The notes: generated by a model not told the origin, from the sequence alone. Positions 34,700 through 46,762 are shown, counted from the first letter of the stretch. The stretch: DNA of 64,000 nt from Lantana camara (GCA_037501455.1 CM074858.1:91362501-91426500); one strand, 5' to 3'. Numbers and translations are program-made.

Positions 34700-35640
34700 T
34701 TGCTTGGTGACCCTCGTCAATGTTTATTTAGGACTTATTCTCTTGGGAAGAACCGTTGAAGATTTTAAGGTAGGGCTTCTTGGGTGGGATATTGTGGTTA
34801 GGAACAGCTTGGCTAGTTTGTTACTTTTAAGCGTGACGGATTATCTCGTACAAGATGTTGTGGGAAGCAGTGGCCATGCTTTTTCCAAAAAGTTTCTCCG
34901 ACACCTTGCTGAACTTACTTTAAGCGTAAGACTCAATGTGACGTATTGTGTACTTTATTATGATGGTTGAATTGCTAGTTTTTGGTCATTCAGTTCATTT
35001 GCAAATATGTATGGACTTGTGTGATCAACTAATGTATTTTTGCTAGTTCTTTCTTTTGCATTTTATTTATTATTTAGATTGGTGAATCTGTGTAAAACAT
35101 TAATTGCAAAATTTAAGGCTGGGATCGGCCTGATGTTGTTATAATAGGCCATTCAATGGGAGAAAAAGTTGCTTTGTAGTTTGCACAAAGTTGTTCTAAT
35201 GGAGATTATGGAGATAGTGTTTGCTTACCCAAAAAGGTATTCTCCTTCTATGTTATTGAGCTCTCATGTCATTCCCTTGTTCTTCAAATAATTATAATTT
35301 GCTCTGAAGTTTGCGGCAGAAAATGGTAATAGTTGAATGGTTCGTGGGGCGATATTGACTCACTGAAAAGATGAAATCTCGGTCATGTGGTTCTAATGTT
35401 CTGTCATGTATTATCTTCCTTTTTATCATTTTCTGTTTAACAAATTTTTTGGTTTCACTATCACTCTCTATAAATTGTTGTACAAAAGCGATGGATACTC
35501 ACTTTGTCCCTGAAAATGTAATCCAAGACAACAGTGATGGTGAAGTGGTGAGAGTTTTGCAGACCTTGTTGAGTTTGCATTCAGCAATCTCTAGCAAGAA
35601 ATCGGTTATAGTAGGAATCAGAGAAGAGCATCGTAGGCAT
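34700..35640 (+). pseudogene. Alpha/beta-hydrolase gene remnant
   Basis: Two separated segments resemble a plant alpha/beta-hydrolase. At 35110-35238 the reading VVIIGHSMGEKVAL, stop, FAQSCSNGDYGD contains the GHSMG nucleophile elbow, with a GT donor at 35238. At 35500-35610 VPENVIQDNSDGEVVRVLQT and LLSLHSAISSKK follow. A weaker match lies at 34720-34765. A stop interrupts the first segment and the exon between the two blocks (encoding the usual LWVLDSVP region) is not evident. The solo LTR at 32174 separates it from any 5' exons. I infer a dead gene copy. Confidence 0.6.
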
Positions 35641-35649
35641 GGAGAGTGA

Positions 35650-37038
35650 ATAATAGTTACAAATCAGTTACAAATGGACAGCAAAGTTTTGGAATCAGAG
35701 TAATCCTACAGATTGCTGAAGGCAGACTCAACAAGTACTTCAGCAAATGGCCTTCTCTGATTCCGTTGTAGGATTTTTAACTTCTTTCTATACCAGGGTT
35801 TAAATTTGATAAAGAGTCCTTTGTATTTGATGTTTCTAATTGGATTTGGATGCCATAACAAAGATTTGTACATTACAAATTTGCTCTGAATGGATCTTGT
35901 TAGACGTCTAAATATGCTTATGAAAACACATATATACATACACACTTGTGTATATATATACGGATAAAGAGATTAATTTCCTAATAAACAAACAACAGAG
36001 AGTATCTAATGGAGATCATAATTTTGTTGTGAGTGCGTGAAAGCAGTTTTATAAGAGTTGCATTAGCGATATTGTTGTGCTAATAACGTTTGGATTAATG
36101 GTATGAATAATATAGGTTCGTGGGAAAATTAACATAGTTGTGAACTGTTAATGTAGACTAATTGATGATATTTCATAGTTCTGAACTGTTAATATAGACT
36201 AATTGATGATATTTTTTAAAAAAGATTTTTAGTACATTACATATGCATATTAATTAGGAATAAAAATTTTGAGGAACATTTTTGACCTCCAAATATGAAT
36301 TTTCTTTCACTTGTTATGATTAAATATTCAAATTAATTGAAAAACAAATATTTCTATTTTTAAAATAAATGTCCCACATTTTTTTAAACAGTTGCATATT
36401 AAAAACAATAATTTTATAATATAATGACATGTTTAGTTATTTTTAATATATATAAATATACACACAAATGGAAACTCATAATAGTAGGCAATATATTTTT
36501 TTTTTGTCAATAAAAACTAAAAAGTGCTTGGCCACGTTATGTGAAACAAAAAAAAGAGCATCCATATCATTATTTACTATTTAGGTAGGCAATATCTTTT
36601 ATGTCATTAAAAAGTGGTTAGCTACGTTATGGGGGAAAAAAAAAAAAAACATGATAACAAAAGGGACATATACATTATTAAACCATTCTATGGAGTTAGT
36701 CAAGTGAAACATGACAGAGTTTGATCTTGACGAGATTGTAGGTTCAAATTCCCTCTACCTCTATGGGATAAAGGATAATATAAGGTTTTTTATAAGCGTT
36801 TATTGAGCTCGAAGACATTCCTCACCTTAAATTGTGACGTGATCCCTAAAATTCAGTTAACAAAAAAAATATATATATATACATCATCCATATAAAATGC
36901 TAACTTTTTTTTAAAGATCCCTACAGCTTAAAGTGTTATGCTTTTATCATTTTCCAATGTAGATATGTGTAAATCAAAACCTGCCACGGCTGATATCAAA
37001 ATAAAGGAAGAATATTATTTTATATTCATTTAAACTTC
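35650..37038. other. AT-rich intergenic stretch with a diverged tandem duplication
   Basis: I see no gene here. Two diverged copies of a roughly 110-bp block starting TAGGCAATAT lie at 36484 and 36590, each with a CACGTTATG or TACGTTATG and a long A run. Around 36690-36790 GGTTCAAATTC resembles a pol III B box and could mark an old SINE, but no clear A box is visible. Confidence 0.4.
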
Positions 37039-37465
37039 GGGAAATGACCTATAACTACCTAGAAGGGGGGTCAAATTTCCTTTTGCTCCCCGTTTTTTAA
37101 ACTCTCCCTACTAACTCCCCAATCCACTTTACCAATCTTTCTTAACTACCTAATGTGTGTAATTTTACTAACGTACCCCTGATGGCTACTACTTTTCCCA
37201 TTCATTCTCATTAAATCTGAAATCAAAGGAAAAAGAAAAAAGAAAAAGGGAGAGAGGTTCCGTCGATAGGGTTTCTGAGACAAAAATCGACCATATTCGG
37301 CGAGTTGGGTTACAAAGGTGGTAGGTGATGGATAAGTCGGTTTTCGATGCGTACGATTACCCAGGTGAGAGGTTTCCAGCGTTGAGAGAATTTCCCCACT
37401 TTTGAGGTTGGTTTCCACCGTTTTGTGGGTTTCCGCTGTGGAGTTTACAGGGCCGAAGTGTTTAC

Positions 37466-38209
37466 ACCGCCGAGGTCCGCCGAAGCACCAGAACAAATAC
37501 GCCTGGAAACCTAACACCGGCATAAAGATCAACCCCACCGTACGTATCTTCTACTCTTTTCACGCTCTAAATTATCGCTTTTTACACTCGAATTCGTCTT
37601 GTGTATTTGAAAATTTTCTATATCTGTATATATGTGTGTATGCGTCTATGGTGATGAATTGATGATCGTAGAAAGTTGGGGGAAGATTCAGGCCGTATTC
37701 AGAAGTGACAGGCGTTTGCCTTCGCTGTAAAGAGCAGATTGATTGGAAATGAAGGTACGGGAAATACAAGCCCTTAACTGAACCTGTGAAATGGTGATTT
37801 TGATTAATTAATTTTGTTTTTGTTGTGTTGTTTTTATCATGAATTTTGGAAATTTGCCGGTTCTATTTGGAAACGATGGTGGTGTTTAATTGATGTGTGT
37901 ATTTTTTTTCAGTAATTTTCACCATTTATTTTGTATTTATGGTGTTATTGTTTGCAAATTTAATTGCAGTCAACGTTGTTCCAAGAGGAATGTTCGGCAA
38001 GCTTATCGTAATCTATGTGCTGGTTAGTTCCTCGGCACTCTTCTTCTTTGTGTTTCGTTTGGATTCGTGTTTGTTGTTAATAGTTATCGTAATCTATGTG
38101 CTGGTAATTTTCTAGATGATGGAGAATAATGTTTGCAGGTTGTGCTAAAGAGCATAATGTATGTGTCAAATGTTCGTGTCATTTAATTGATCGAATTAAA
38201 ATAGAGTGA
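37466..38209 (+). pseudogene. Captured gene: C9orf85-like (DUF2039) small cysteine-rich protein
   Basis: Four exons with GT...AG borders can be read. Exon 1 (37466-37539) gives RRGPPKHQNKYAWKPNTG. Exon 2 (37672-37793) gives FRPYSEVTGVCLRCKEQIDW and, after a TGA, RYGKYKPLTEP. Exon 3 (37970-38032) gives QRCSKRNVRQAYRNLCA. Exon 4 (38139-38209) gives GCAKEHNVCVKCSCHLIDRI and a stop. Phases agree across all three introns. Repeated CxxC pairs suggest zinc binding. The family is conserved in eukaryotes and its function is poorly known. The natural start codon is absent, replaced by MULE sequence in frame upstream. One premature TGA follows DWK in exon 2. Introns are retained, so capture was at the DNA level. 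Confidence 0.85.
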
Positions 38210-38376
38210 CTTGTTTAGAAGTTCCTTGATCTGTAACAACCCTATTTGTTTGTGGGTTGTTTGAATTTAAAAGTCGTTGCATTTTTTCACATTTTCTGTT
38301 ATAATACGCAATTTCTTTGTTTAGATACTCTATATCTTCTTTTTTCTACACGAAACTGTTATTAACCTTATGATGT

Positions 38377-38530
38377 TGTCTTTGGCAGAAATGGCTACCC
38401 TTCAAACTCAATATTCTCCTGTGGCATTTTGCAATGAAATGGAACATATTAAGGTTTTAATGAAGACTGAACATGAAGAAGCCATATCTCGATGTCCCTT
38501 TGATTTCTTGATATGTGGATGTATGAAATT
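38377..38530 (+). pseudogene. ULP1-gene first-exon fragment of the MULE derivative
   Basis: MATLQTQYSPVAFCNEMEHI and EHEEAISRCPFDF parallel the minus-strand MULE gene at 30400-30290. Just upstream TTTGGCAG could serve as a splice acceptor, which would join this exon to the captured gene's transcript. The fragment ends in repeat sequence. Confidence 0.8.
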
Positions 38531-38559
38531 CTAGTGTTTGTTGGAATGGTACTTGAATT

Positions 38560-39400
38560 AATACGCGATACCTAATTCTGGCATTTGGGTACGTCATATG
38601 GGCAATTAAGTACGTGCTTCTAGCATCTGTGTACAACATTCGGATAAATTTGTACAAATTGAAAAAAGTTGTATAATTCACTCACCGGGGTACATGAAAG
38701 TGAATCTTTGCTCTTTTCATGAATTTATACGACACATAGACAATTAAGTACATGATTTTCGTATTTGTATACAACATTTCAACAAAGTTGTACAAAGGTG
38801 AAAAAAGTGGTATAATGCACACTCCTATGTACTTTATCACAAATTTATACAACATATGGACAATTAAGTACGTGATTCTAGCATATGTGTACAACATTTC
38901 TCCAAATTTGTACAATTTGAAAAAAGTCGTATAATTCACAAATTTATACAACATATGAACAATTAAGTACGTGATTCTAGCATTTTTATACAACATTTAA
39001 CCAAATTTATACATTCCAACAAAAGTTATGTAATTCACTCTCCTACGTACTTTCGAAGAATTTATACAACATATGGACGATTAAGTACATGATTCTATTA
39101 TTTTTATACAACATTTCACCAAATTTGTACATTCCAACAAAACTTGTGTAATTCACTCTCCTACGTACTTTCGATGAATTTATACAACATATGGACGATT
39201 AAGTACGTGATTCTAGTATTTATATACAACATTTCACCAAATTTGTACATTCCAACAAAACTTGTGTAATTCACTCTCCTACGTACTTTCGATGAATTTA
39301 TACAACATATGGACGATTAAGTACGTGATTCTAGTATTTGTATACAACATTTCACCAAATTTGTATATCGTCATTAAAGTTGGGTAATTCATTCAACTAA
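38560..39400 (+). repeat. 118-bp tandem repeats in the MULE derivative
   Basis: The landmark TTTATACAAC recurs at 39061, 39179 and 39297, again a spacing of 118 bases. Unit sequence differs from the array at 14770 but keeps GGACGATTAAGTACGTGATT. The first units (38570-38990) are more diverged. Confidence 0.9.
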
Positions 39401-39627
39401 TCAATATATAGTGCAATGGGGTATACCAAATGATGAAAAACACTAATTCATAACACCATATGTTGTGTTAGTTTAAACCAAATGATACAATAGAGTTTAT
39501 ATCAAAATGTATTGAATGATACATACTATGAGTATGTTGCTTACATATGTTATCATAATGTGTTGAATGATTTATATAATATCATGGGACACAATTTGTT
39601 AACATATGTAACTAATACACCTTATGT

Positions 39628-42600
39628 AAATGGGATGAGCATTTTCATATCCCTTTAGCTCATCCCGTGGAGTTCTTAGATATTCGAATCAAAAATAAAG
39701 ATGTTTTCCGGTCGGACACAGTCGGTAGAGTCCACATTCCGGCCCAAAGAATCGCTTCCGGCAACCAGATTTCCGGCTGATTTCCTATAGATGGTTTCAA
39801 CCAGCTGAAGCCCGACTCTGCTCTGAGGATTTAGATGGTATTCATGCCATGTGAGAAGAATCCACTCTACGGTCATGGCATTGTCGGGGACCCATTACAT
39901 AGAGGGGTTAGAAACACGTATTTTCCCCCTCGTAATGGAAGCCCGGTCACTTTATACCAAGATGCCCACGTGACGAAGATGCCGGCGATTGAGTTGGGTG
40001 ACGGGTCAACTAGGGAGCGCGCCAAGTGTTGGGAGGATATATGTCATGCCATAGCTGAGGCTAAGCATCTGGTGTACGTTGTGGGGTGGTCGGTTTTCCA
40101 TAAAATTAAACTGACTAGAGAACCCACTAGACCTTTGCCTCGAGGAGGAGATTTGACCCTCGGGGAATTATTGAAGTATAAGTCTCGAGAAGGAGTTGGA
40201 GTTCTCCTATTGGTTTGGGATGACAAGACTGCGTACGATGGTTTCTTTTACAAAGGGGTATGAACTGAACTTGCTCATTCGTGTGTTTAATAGTTCCCCC
40301 ATTTTGAACTATTTGTTATTGCATTTTGATTTGAATTTTTTTGGTGGCTTTGGATGCAGCCTGGACTCATGAAGACACATTGTAAAGAGACCAAAAAGTT
40401 TTTCCAGCATTCATCTGTCATGTGCATTTTGGCATCACGGCATCCCAGCAGTAAACACCAGGTTGAGATTGATTGTCTTGAGAGATACTCTAGTATTAAG
40501 TTAACTTATATTACCTGTTTATGGAGCATTCCTTGATAATTTTGTTTTATCATGAATTTTGTAAATATCTAGTAATCAATATGTATTAGAAATATATGGG
40601 AATTATAAATGTTTCTCATTGTAATTTAATCACTTGCATTATGTTTCCTGCATTTAGTCAGAATGGGTGAGGAGTAACAAGTCAGTTTAAAGATATGAAG
40701 GATTGTGATATATTATTGAAAAGATAGTATCTGGTAGTGCTTTACGTGAGTGGTCTCGCCTATACACAAGTTTTGTTCTTCACTTGCTAACTCATGAATT
40801 TTGGCTTCCAAGTTGATGTACATCTTTTCACTCATCATCAGAAATGTGTTCTTGTTGAAACACAAGCTCATGGAAATAACCGGAAAATTACTGCCTTTTT
40901 AGGTGGTCTTGATCTCTGTGATGGTCGTTATGATACGCTTGAACATCGACTATTCCACGATCTCGAGACTGTTTTCAAGGATGATTTGGACCCGTGACGG
41001 GATTTTTATTAGTTAAATCATGTCACGATTGTGCATAAAAGCAGGCAGATGTTTTTTCTTAGAGTAACTATCTTTGGCCTAAGCTCATTGAGTTTATCAA
41101 TTTCAACTTCCTTGTACATTTTTGAATTATGTTGCATAATAGTTTGAAATTGGCTATTTTGAAAGCTTTATGCATTTTCCTTAAGCTTGATTTCATTTGA
41201 CAGAAACACCTTTACAGTGGTTTAAAAGTAATCTGAATTTTGTTGAATTTGCAACCATGTCTGTTAGTTATGAATTCCAACCAATTCTCATAGTAGTTCC
41301 CAGTATTGACTTTTTTACCAGGGGCATGGTCAATTATGATATGATTATTATTTAAGTTATATATTTCTATCTTATGCTGTTGTAGTTCCTAATCGATAAA
41401 TCTATAATGTTGCAAAGCATGCTGATTTTATGCATGTTTTCTAATACTCTTTTTTGTTGAGTTTCTAAGTGATTTTACTAACATTCTCTTCTCAATAATT
41501 AATTACCCATCTCAGGCAACAGCAAAGGCTCCGAGGCAGCCATGGCATGATTTGCACTGCAGAATCGAGGGGCCTGCTGCATATGATGTTCTAATGAACT
41601 TTGCTCAACGTTGGAAGAAAATAACCGAGTGGAGCGAATTTAGTTTAGTTCAGAAAAACCCTTCTCGTTGGAAGGATGATGTTATGATAGATATTGAGAG
41701 AATGTCAGAGATATTGAGTCCTGCTTTTCGTCTTTCGAAGGATAGTGCACATATAGCTGTTCCAAAAGATGATCCGAAGCTATATGTATCCAGGCAAAAG
41801 AACCCAGAGAATTGGCATGTGCAGGTTACAAATCCCTAGCTTGGGCTGAATATTTTATTAGAATAATTACCAAAGAGACCCTTGAGGTATTTGCCTCAGT
41901 TACAAAATTGGCTTTCCTTACACTAACAGATGGAGCTTGGGATGGGACTGACAGGGGTCTTAAATGTAATTTGGCCAAAATGTCAGGGGAATTTAGATGT
42001 AATTCTCCCTTGTCCTTTTGTTTGGTAGTTGGGGCAGCTAACAGTTGGTGTGATATGTAATGAGGAAGCAAACCTCAAGGGTGGTTATTGTAATTTCAAT
42101 AGATAGAGGCTGATTTCTTTTAATTGCAGCAGGCGTCATGGTGTTTTTTTTGTAATGACGAAGCAAACCTCAAGGGTGGTTAAGATAATCTTGAAATATG
42201 AATCTAACCATTGGTTACTTCTACAGATATTCTGGTCCATTGATTCGGGGTCACTCAGAGGATTTCCCACACACTATAAAGAGGCTGAGAAACAGGTTAT
42301 AAATAAATATTCTCAATGCCTTTTGTCCCTATCTATCTTTGCATATACCTTCGAGTTTGTTTGATTATTTAATTTGCGCTATTTCATTCAGAGCCTTGTG
42401 TGCTCCAAAGACCTGGTGATAGACAAAAGCATTCAAACCGCTTATATTCAGGCAATAAGATCTGCTCAGCATTTTATCTACATTGAAAATCAATATTTTC
42501 TTGGCTCTTCATATGCTTGGCCATCATACCACAATGCAGGGTTTCTTCCTTCACAACTTTCGTTTGTACTATGTCGTAGTTTTTGTAGTCCAAAGTTATT

Positions 42601-44888
42601 TGTGATCTATGTTTAAGATTCTGTTGCATCCTATTATGCTTGGATGCACCTTAAAATGTTTAAATCTTTTGTGAATTAGAATTAACACAGCAAATTTCAC
42701 GCTTTTGTAATGCAAACTGATAGGCAAGCTCTTCTCAGAATCACTAGTACTTTACTTACCTAATTATTTTATCACTCAGCAACGATTATTTTTGTCGTCT
42801 TCCTCACGATCACCCTTGCTATGTGCTTATGTACCATCATCTAGCAATATTTTGCCCTTTTAGTTATACGGTCATTGAAATCACCTGTCTAATTCCTATG
42901 GAATTGGCACTGAAAATTGCTAGCAAAATCAGAGCCAAAGAGAGATTTGTTGTGTATGTTGTCATACCTATGTGGCCTGAGGGCAATCCCAAAGACAATG
43001 TTGTGCAAGAAATTCTTTTTTGGCAGGTATATAAATGCTCCTTCTTTATATTGAAATTTGAGAAAGTGTGGCCGAACTGCACGTGTGATTTGTGAATTTG
43101 AAAAGTATCTGTGCGACAGTTAGAATTGCTGGTGACTATATCATTGGTTCCTTTTTAACTTTTCTGATGAAGATAGGAGAAAATGAAAGCTTTTAGATTT
43201 AGAAATGTCATTCACATTCTAATGCATTTGTTAGAGATCTGTAATCTTAAGAATATTTAAGTTGCTTGCAACAATAGTTCTTGTTAAAGATCTTGTAAGG
43301 ATATACAATATGCTCAACAACAATAGCTCTCTTCCAACAGTTACGGTGCTTAATAATGATTGACACTCAATAGCCTTGAGGAATATTGGACTATTAACTC
43401 CCTTCACACATCTTTCATTTGATAGGGACAAACAATGGAGATGATGTATCAGATTATTGCGAATGAGATCAAATCAATGCAATTGGACTCACACCCGCAA
43501 GACTTCTTAAACTTTTTATGTCTTGGCAATCGGGAACCAATCGCAAGTACTAATGCTCAGGCCCCTGGAGAGGCTCAAGAGGTACTCGTCCTAATACAAG
43601 ATTGTAAATTTGTTATCCTTTACTATGTACTTATTTTCGCAGTTGTTCCTTCTTTTCATCATATCCATATGCTTTTTTCCTTTTGAGTGCAAGTTATAAT
43701 TGGTTCAGCATTACTTATTTCCTTGAATTGTTTTACATATGAATGTGAATTCATAGTGCAATGTTGCTACCTTGTCTAAACACATGATGTCAACTGAATA
43801 CATTTTATCATGCCCCCGGCGTTTTTACATTCTAAAAGCAACTAGCTATACCTGGATGTAATATTAGATCATTGCTTGTAATTATAGGACAATAAACGAT
43901 AAGGTGGGTTTGTTACTGAGAAAATGGATTGAGAAAAGTGAACAATTGGCAAAAGGAACGACAATAAACCTTGTCATAATCAAATTCTTCTTATTGTTGC
44001 AATGCATCTCGATAAACCTAAGAGAATACTTATCAAAGATTTTTTCTTCAGCTCTATCATCAACATATTAAATGAATCCACTTTTATCGCAAATCATTAT
44101 TACAACTCTGTTCCTGCTTTGGGCATAATATTCATCTGATGTCCTAAATGGATTTACTATGACGTTTTCTGTGGGATTTTTTCTTTCCATAAGTTTTTTG
44201 TATCTAACACTTCCGGATTATGCTTGTGATTGCCTCTCAGATTTCAGACTCCTACAAGTTTCAGCGTTTCATGGTTTATGTGCATGCCAAAGGGATGGTT
44301 GTGGATGATGAATACGTGATAATTGGATCAGCTAATATGAATGAAAGATCCATGGCTGGCACCAGAGATTCAGAGATAGCTATGGGTGCATATCAGCCTC
44401 ATCATTGTTGGGCAAAGAAGAAGCAACATCCACGGGGCCAGGTCTGTTCAGTTTGTAACTTTTTTCCTGCACCATTTAGTGTTTTAACATCACCTTGTTT
44501 TTTTTCCCTTACTTATAAGAAGTTTCATTATTTTGCAAAATTGATATTATTTGTTCTCTTGTGTCTAAAATATCAGGTTTATAATTTACAGGTTTACGGG
44601 TATAGAATGTCGCTCTGGGCCGAACACCTTGGAGCATTTGAAAACTATTTTGATGAGCCAGAGTTGCTGGACTGTGTAAGGAGTGTGAACTCGATTGCTG
44701 AAGATAATTGGAAGAGGTATACGTGCGATGAGTTCACACAGTCACAAATTCATCTCCTCAAGTATCCACTCTTGGTAGATGCTGATGGCAATGTAAGTCC
44801 ATTGCCGGGACATGAGAGCTTTCCAGATGTTGGGGGTAGTGTCCTTGGAGCTCCTCGGTCGTATATCCCTGACATTTTGACAACATAA
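39628..44888 (+). CDS. Phospholipase D, delta type, 5'-truncated
   Basis: PLD hydrolyses phospholipids to phosphatidic acid; plant delta forms act at the plasma membrane in stress signalling. Exons: 39628-40257, 40360-40461, 40813-40993, 41516-41824, 42227-42295, 42392-42540, 42864-43026, 43426-43581, 44241-44441, 44592-44888. The first exon starts inside the C2 domain ([18 protein letters not shown]) and has a TGA at 39778 and a TAG at 39832, directly before an ATG at 39835. From that ATG the frame is open to the stop at 44888. HKD1 reads HHQKCVLVE, with Glu where Asp is usual. HKD2 is normal, HAKGMVVDD. The end [15 protein letters not shown] is typical. A product starting at 39835 would lack C2 and its Ca2+-dependent membrane binding. 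It may be a pseudogene or a C2-less enzyme. Confidence 0.9.
41825..42226 (+). other. PLD intron 4 with a local duplication
   Basis: This intron contains GAAGCAAACCTCAAGGGTGG twice (about 42064 and 42160), with a T run and a GTCATGG block between. The arrangement looks like a small insertion or local duplication. Splice ends are GTTACA and CTACAG. Confidence 0.5.
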
Positions 44889-45232
44889 CTTGATAATCTC
44901 AACATAAAAATTTACTTCAAGCTCAAGTCCTGTAATTCATCAATTAAATTGTCATGTACACAACACTTATTCAGGGACACAATTGGGATTAAATATGGCT
45001 TGGAAAGAGGAAAAACGTGATTTTAGAGAAGAAGTTAGATTTATTTTATATTTGATGACGTTTCTTGTTTCATGTTTAAAAGACTGCTTTGTACTGTGGA
45101 AAAACAAGAAAGAAATGAATTAGTCTTTTTCGAACCTCCTCTTCTCATCCCCTTCTCTTATTTCCTTATCTATTGTTACTTTTATGTTTCCATCGAATAC
45201 TACTGCTGCTACGTGAGTAAAATTATGGAATA
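44889..45232. other. PLD 3' flank
   Basis: This AT-rich sequence between the PLD stop and copia element A likely holds the 3' untranslated region. I see no MULE terminus here and no gene. Confidence 0.6.
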
Positions 45233-46762
45233 TGTTAGGAATAGTGCCCTAGAAAGTCGATTCGACGTAATCCGTTTTGGGACTTTCCTAGTATCACAGA
45301 CAATCTTTGAATAATATGCGATTGATTAATATCATAGGAAAACACTTCATTATATGCTCTTATTTGGTATGCGTTTACTTTAGCTGTGCATGTATGAGAA
45401 CTCCCCTAATCCTGATGACTTTAGGACTCTACCATTTAGGTGAAATGGTTCATGAAACGAGCCCTATATCACATAAGTCATGATTAGTAAAATACTCCAA
45501 GCCGATGAGTCCTACAGACAGTGGGAGTGTCAACCTGACTCCTCTAAGGCTTGCTTGTGGGATCACGCCCTTAAGAAGGACCACCTTGCTTCATGGAGGT
45601 GCAAAGTGTATAGTTGATACGTGCGTGATACATGAGGGTGCTTACTTTAATAAGTAAGTTCACTGAGGTGCCCCGTGTGAGAACATTCCCAAATGGGAAA
45701 AGAAGTTTCTATTTCAGGAAATGGAAACTTCCAGATTAGGAAATATCTCACGAGTCATTGATGTGATTAATTGATCCTTAGACTTGAGGTTCCATGTTAC
45801 TTTATGAGTTAACTCTGTAGTCTTTGGTATAAGCTTTAAAGGGTGTCGCCTTAGACAACTGATTCAAGGCTTATGCTGGGGCTGCACAAGTGACTCATGA
45901 AAGTGAATGAGAATCAAGAAAGGACCTACACTTGCATATGCAAGGTGATCTCTTATTGTGTAAGTCATTCATATGCCATATGGAGTCCTTGGCCAAGGCA
46001 GTAGATCAAGACATCAAGAAAAGGGTTTCTTGGATTGAGATCAAATGGATATAAAATGCACTTAGCTTTAAGACCAGATTATTAGGGTTCTAATTATTCC
46101 CTTGCCCTAGATCTTGGTTGAGAGATAGTAAGTAGGAGGATTGTATCTCACATGAATCAATGACTTAAAGGTTCTATCGAATCCGAACATTCCAATTCAG
46201 CTAGGGGTTAAACACCTGTTGCTAGACTATGGTCGTTTAATCTGTGGACTGATTAATTAATTAGTGAATTAATTTATTAGGGTCACTGCTAATTGAATTG
46301 AAAACCTAGAGGGTCGCACACAACAACTTAGTTACATGAGTTGAGGCTTGAAAATGATTAAACGAGTTAATTGGGTCAAGAGGGTTCCACACGTGTGAAC
46401 CACACGTGTGGCTCACGTGAGTGACACGTGTCCTTGTGACACGTGTCTCACACGTGTGTAAATATATGTGTATATTTATTTATGTGTTAAATAATTAATG
46501 TGATTAATTATTTAATAGACTTTGGTTTAATTTTGAATTAAAAAGAAAGTCTTATTTTCGAGAAATATAATCTAGTTAATTAATTGTGAATTAATTAATT
46601 AGATCAAATAAGTTATTTATTTTAAATAAATAAAGTATAAAATTATCCAAAATAGTTTGGATATTTTTAGCTCTCTTGAAAGTTGATTTGAATTTGAATT
46701 CAAGGTCAAAGTCAAAATTACTTGATGATCAAGTAATAGGAGAGAGGGACCAAAATCCTAAG
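45233..46762 (+). repeat. 5' LTR of element A, upstream part (U3)
   Basis: This part corresponds to the first two thirds of the LTR, up to ACCAAAATCCTAAG. It carries a G-box cluster at 46388-46458 but no TATA box, which lies beyond the inserted element at 56889. Confidence 0.95.
46388..46458 (+). promoter_or_regulatory. G-box cluster in element A 5' LTR
   Basis: Six CACGTG palindromes lie within 70 bases. The same cluster is found in element B (47821-47880, 55641-55692) and in the solo LTR, so it is a stable feature of the family's U3 region. Confidence 0.8.

Larger units (their letters stand above)
37039..39627 (+). mobile_element. One-ended MULE derivative with a captured gene (Pack-MULE-like)
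   Basis: The left end (GGGAAATGACCTATAACTAC) matches the right end of the MULE at 31113 read on the minus strand. The match continues through subterminal sequence (GAGGTTGGTTTCCACCG, TTTCCGCTG), resumes at 38225-38530 with the first ULP1 exon, and then goes into 118-bp repeats (38560-39400) and half of the palindrome (39480-39625). Between the subterminal part and the ULP exon lies a host gene fragment (37466-38209). No second terminus is visible; the element stops at 39627 inside PLD coding sequence. Confidence 0.85.

Noticed and set aside
36660..36800. tRNA gene or SINE suggested by GGTTCAAATTC
   Set aside because: There is a B-box-like motif only. No cloverleaf, convincing A box, target duplications or repeated copy could be seen.
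39631..39665. Hairpin GGGATGAGC...GCTCATCCC
   Set aside because: It lies within PLD coding sequence (WDEH ... LAHP) and the symmetry is explained by the codons.
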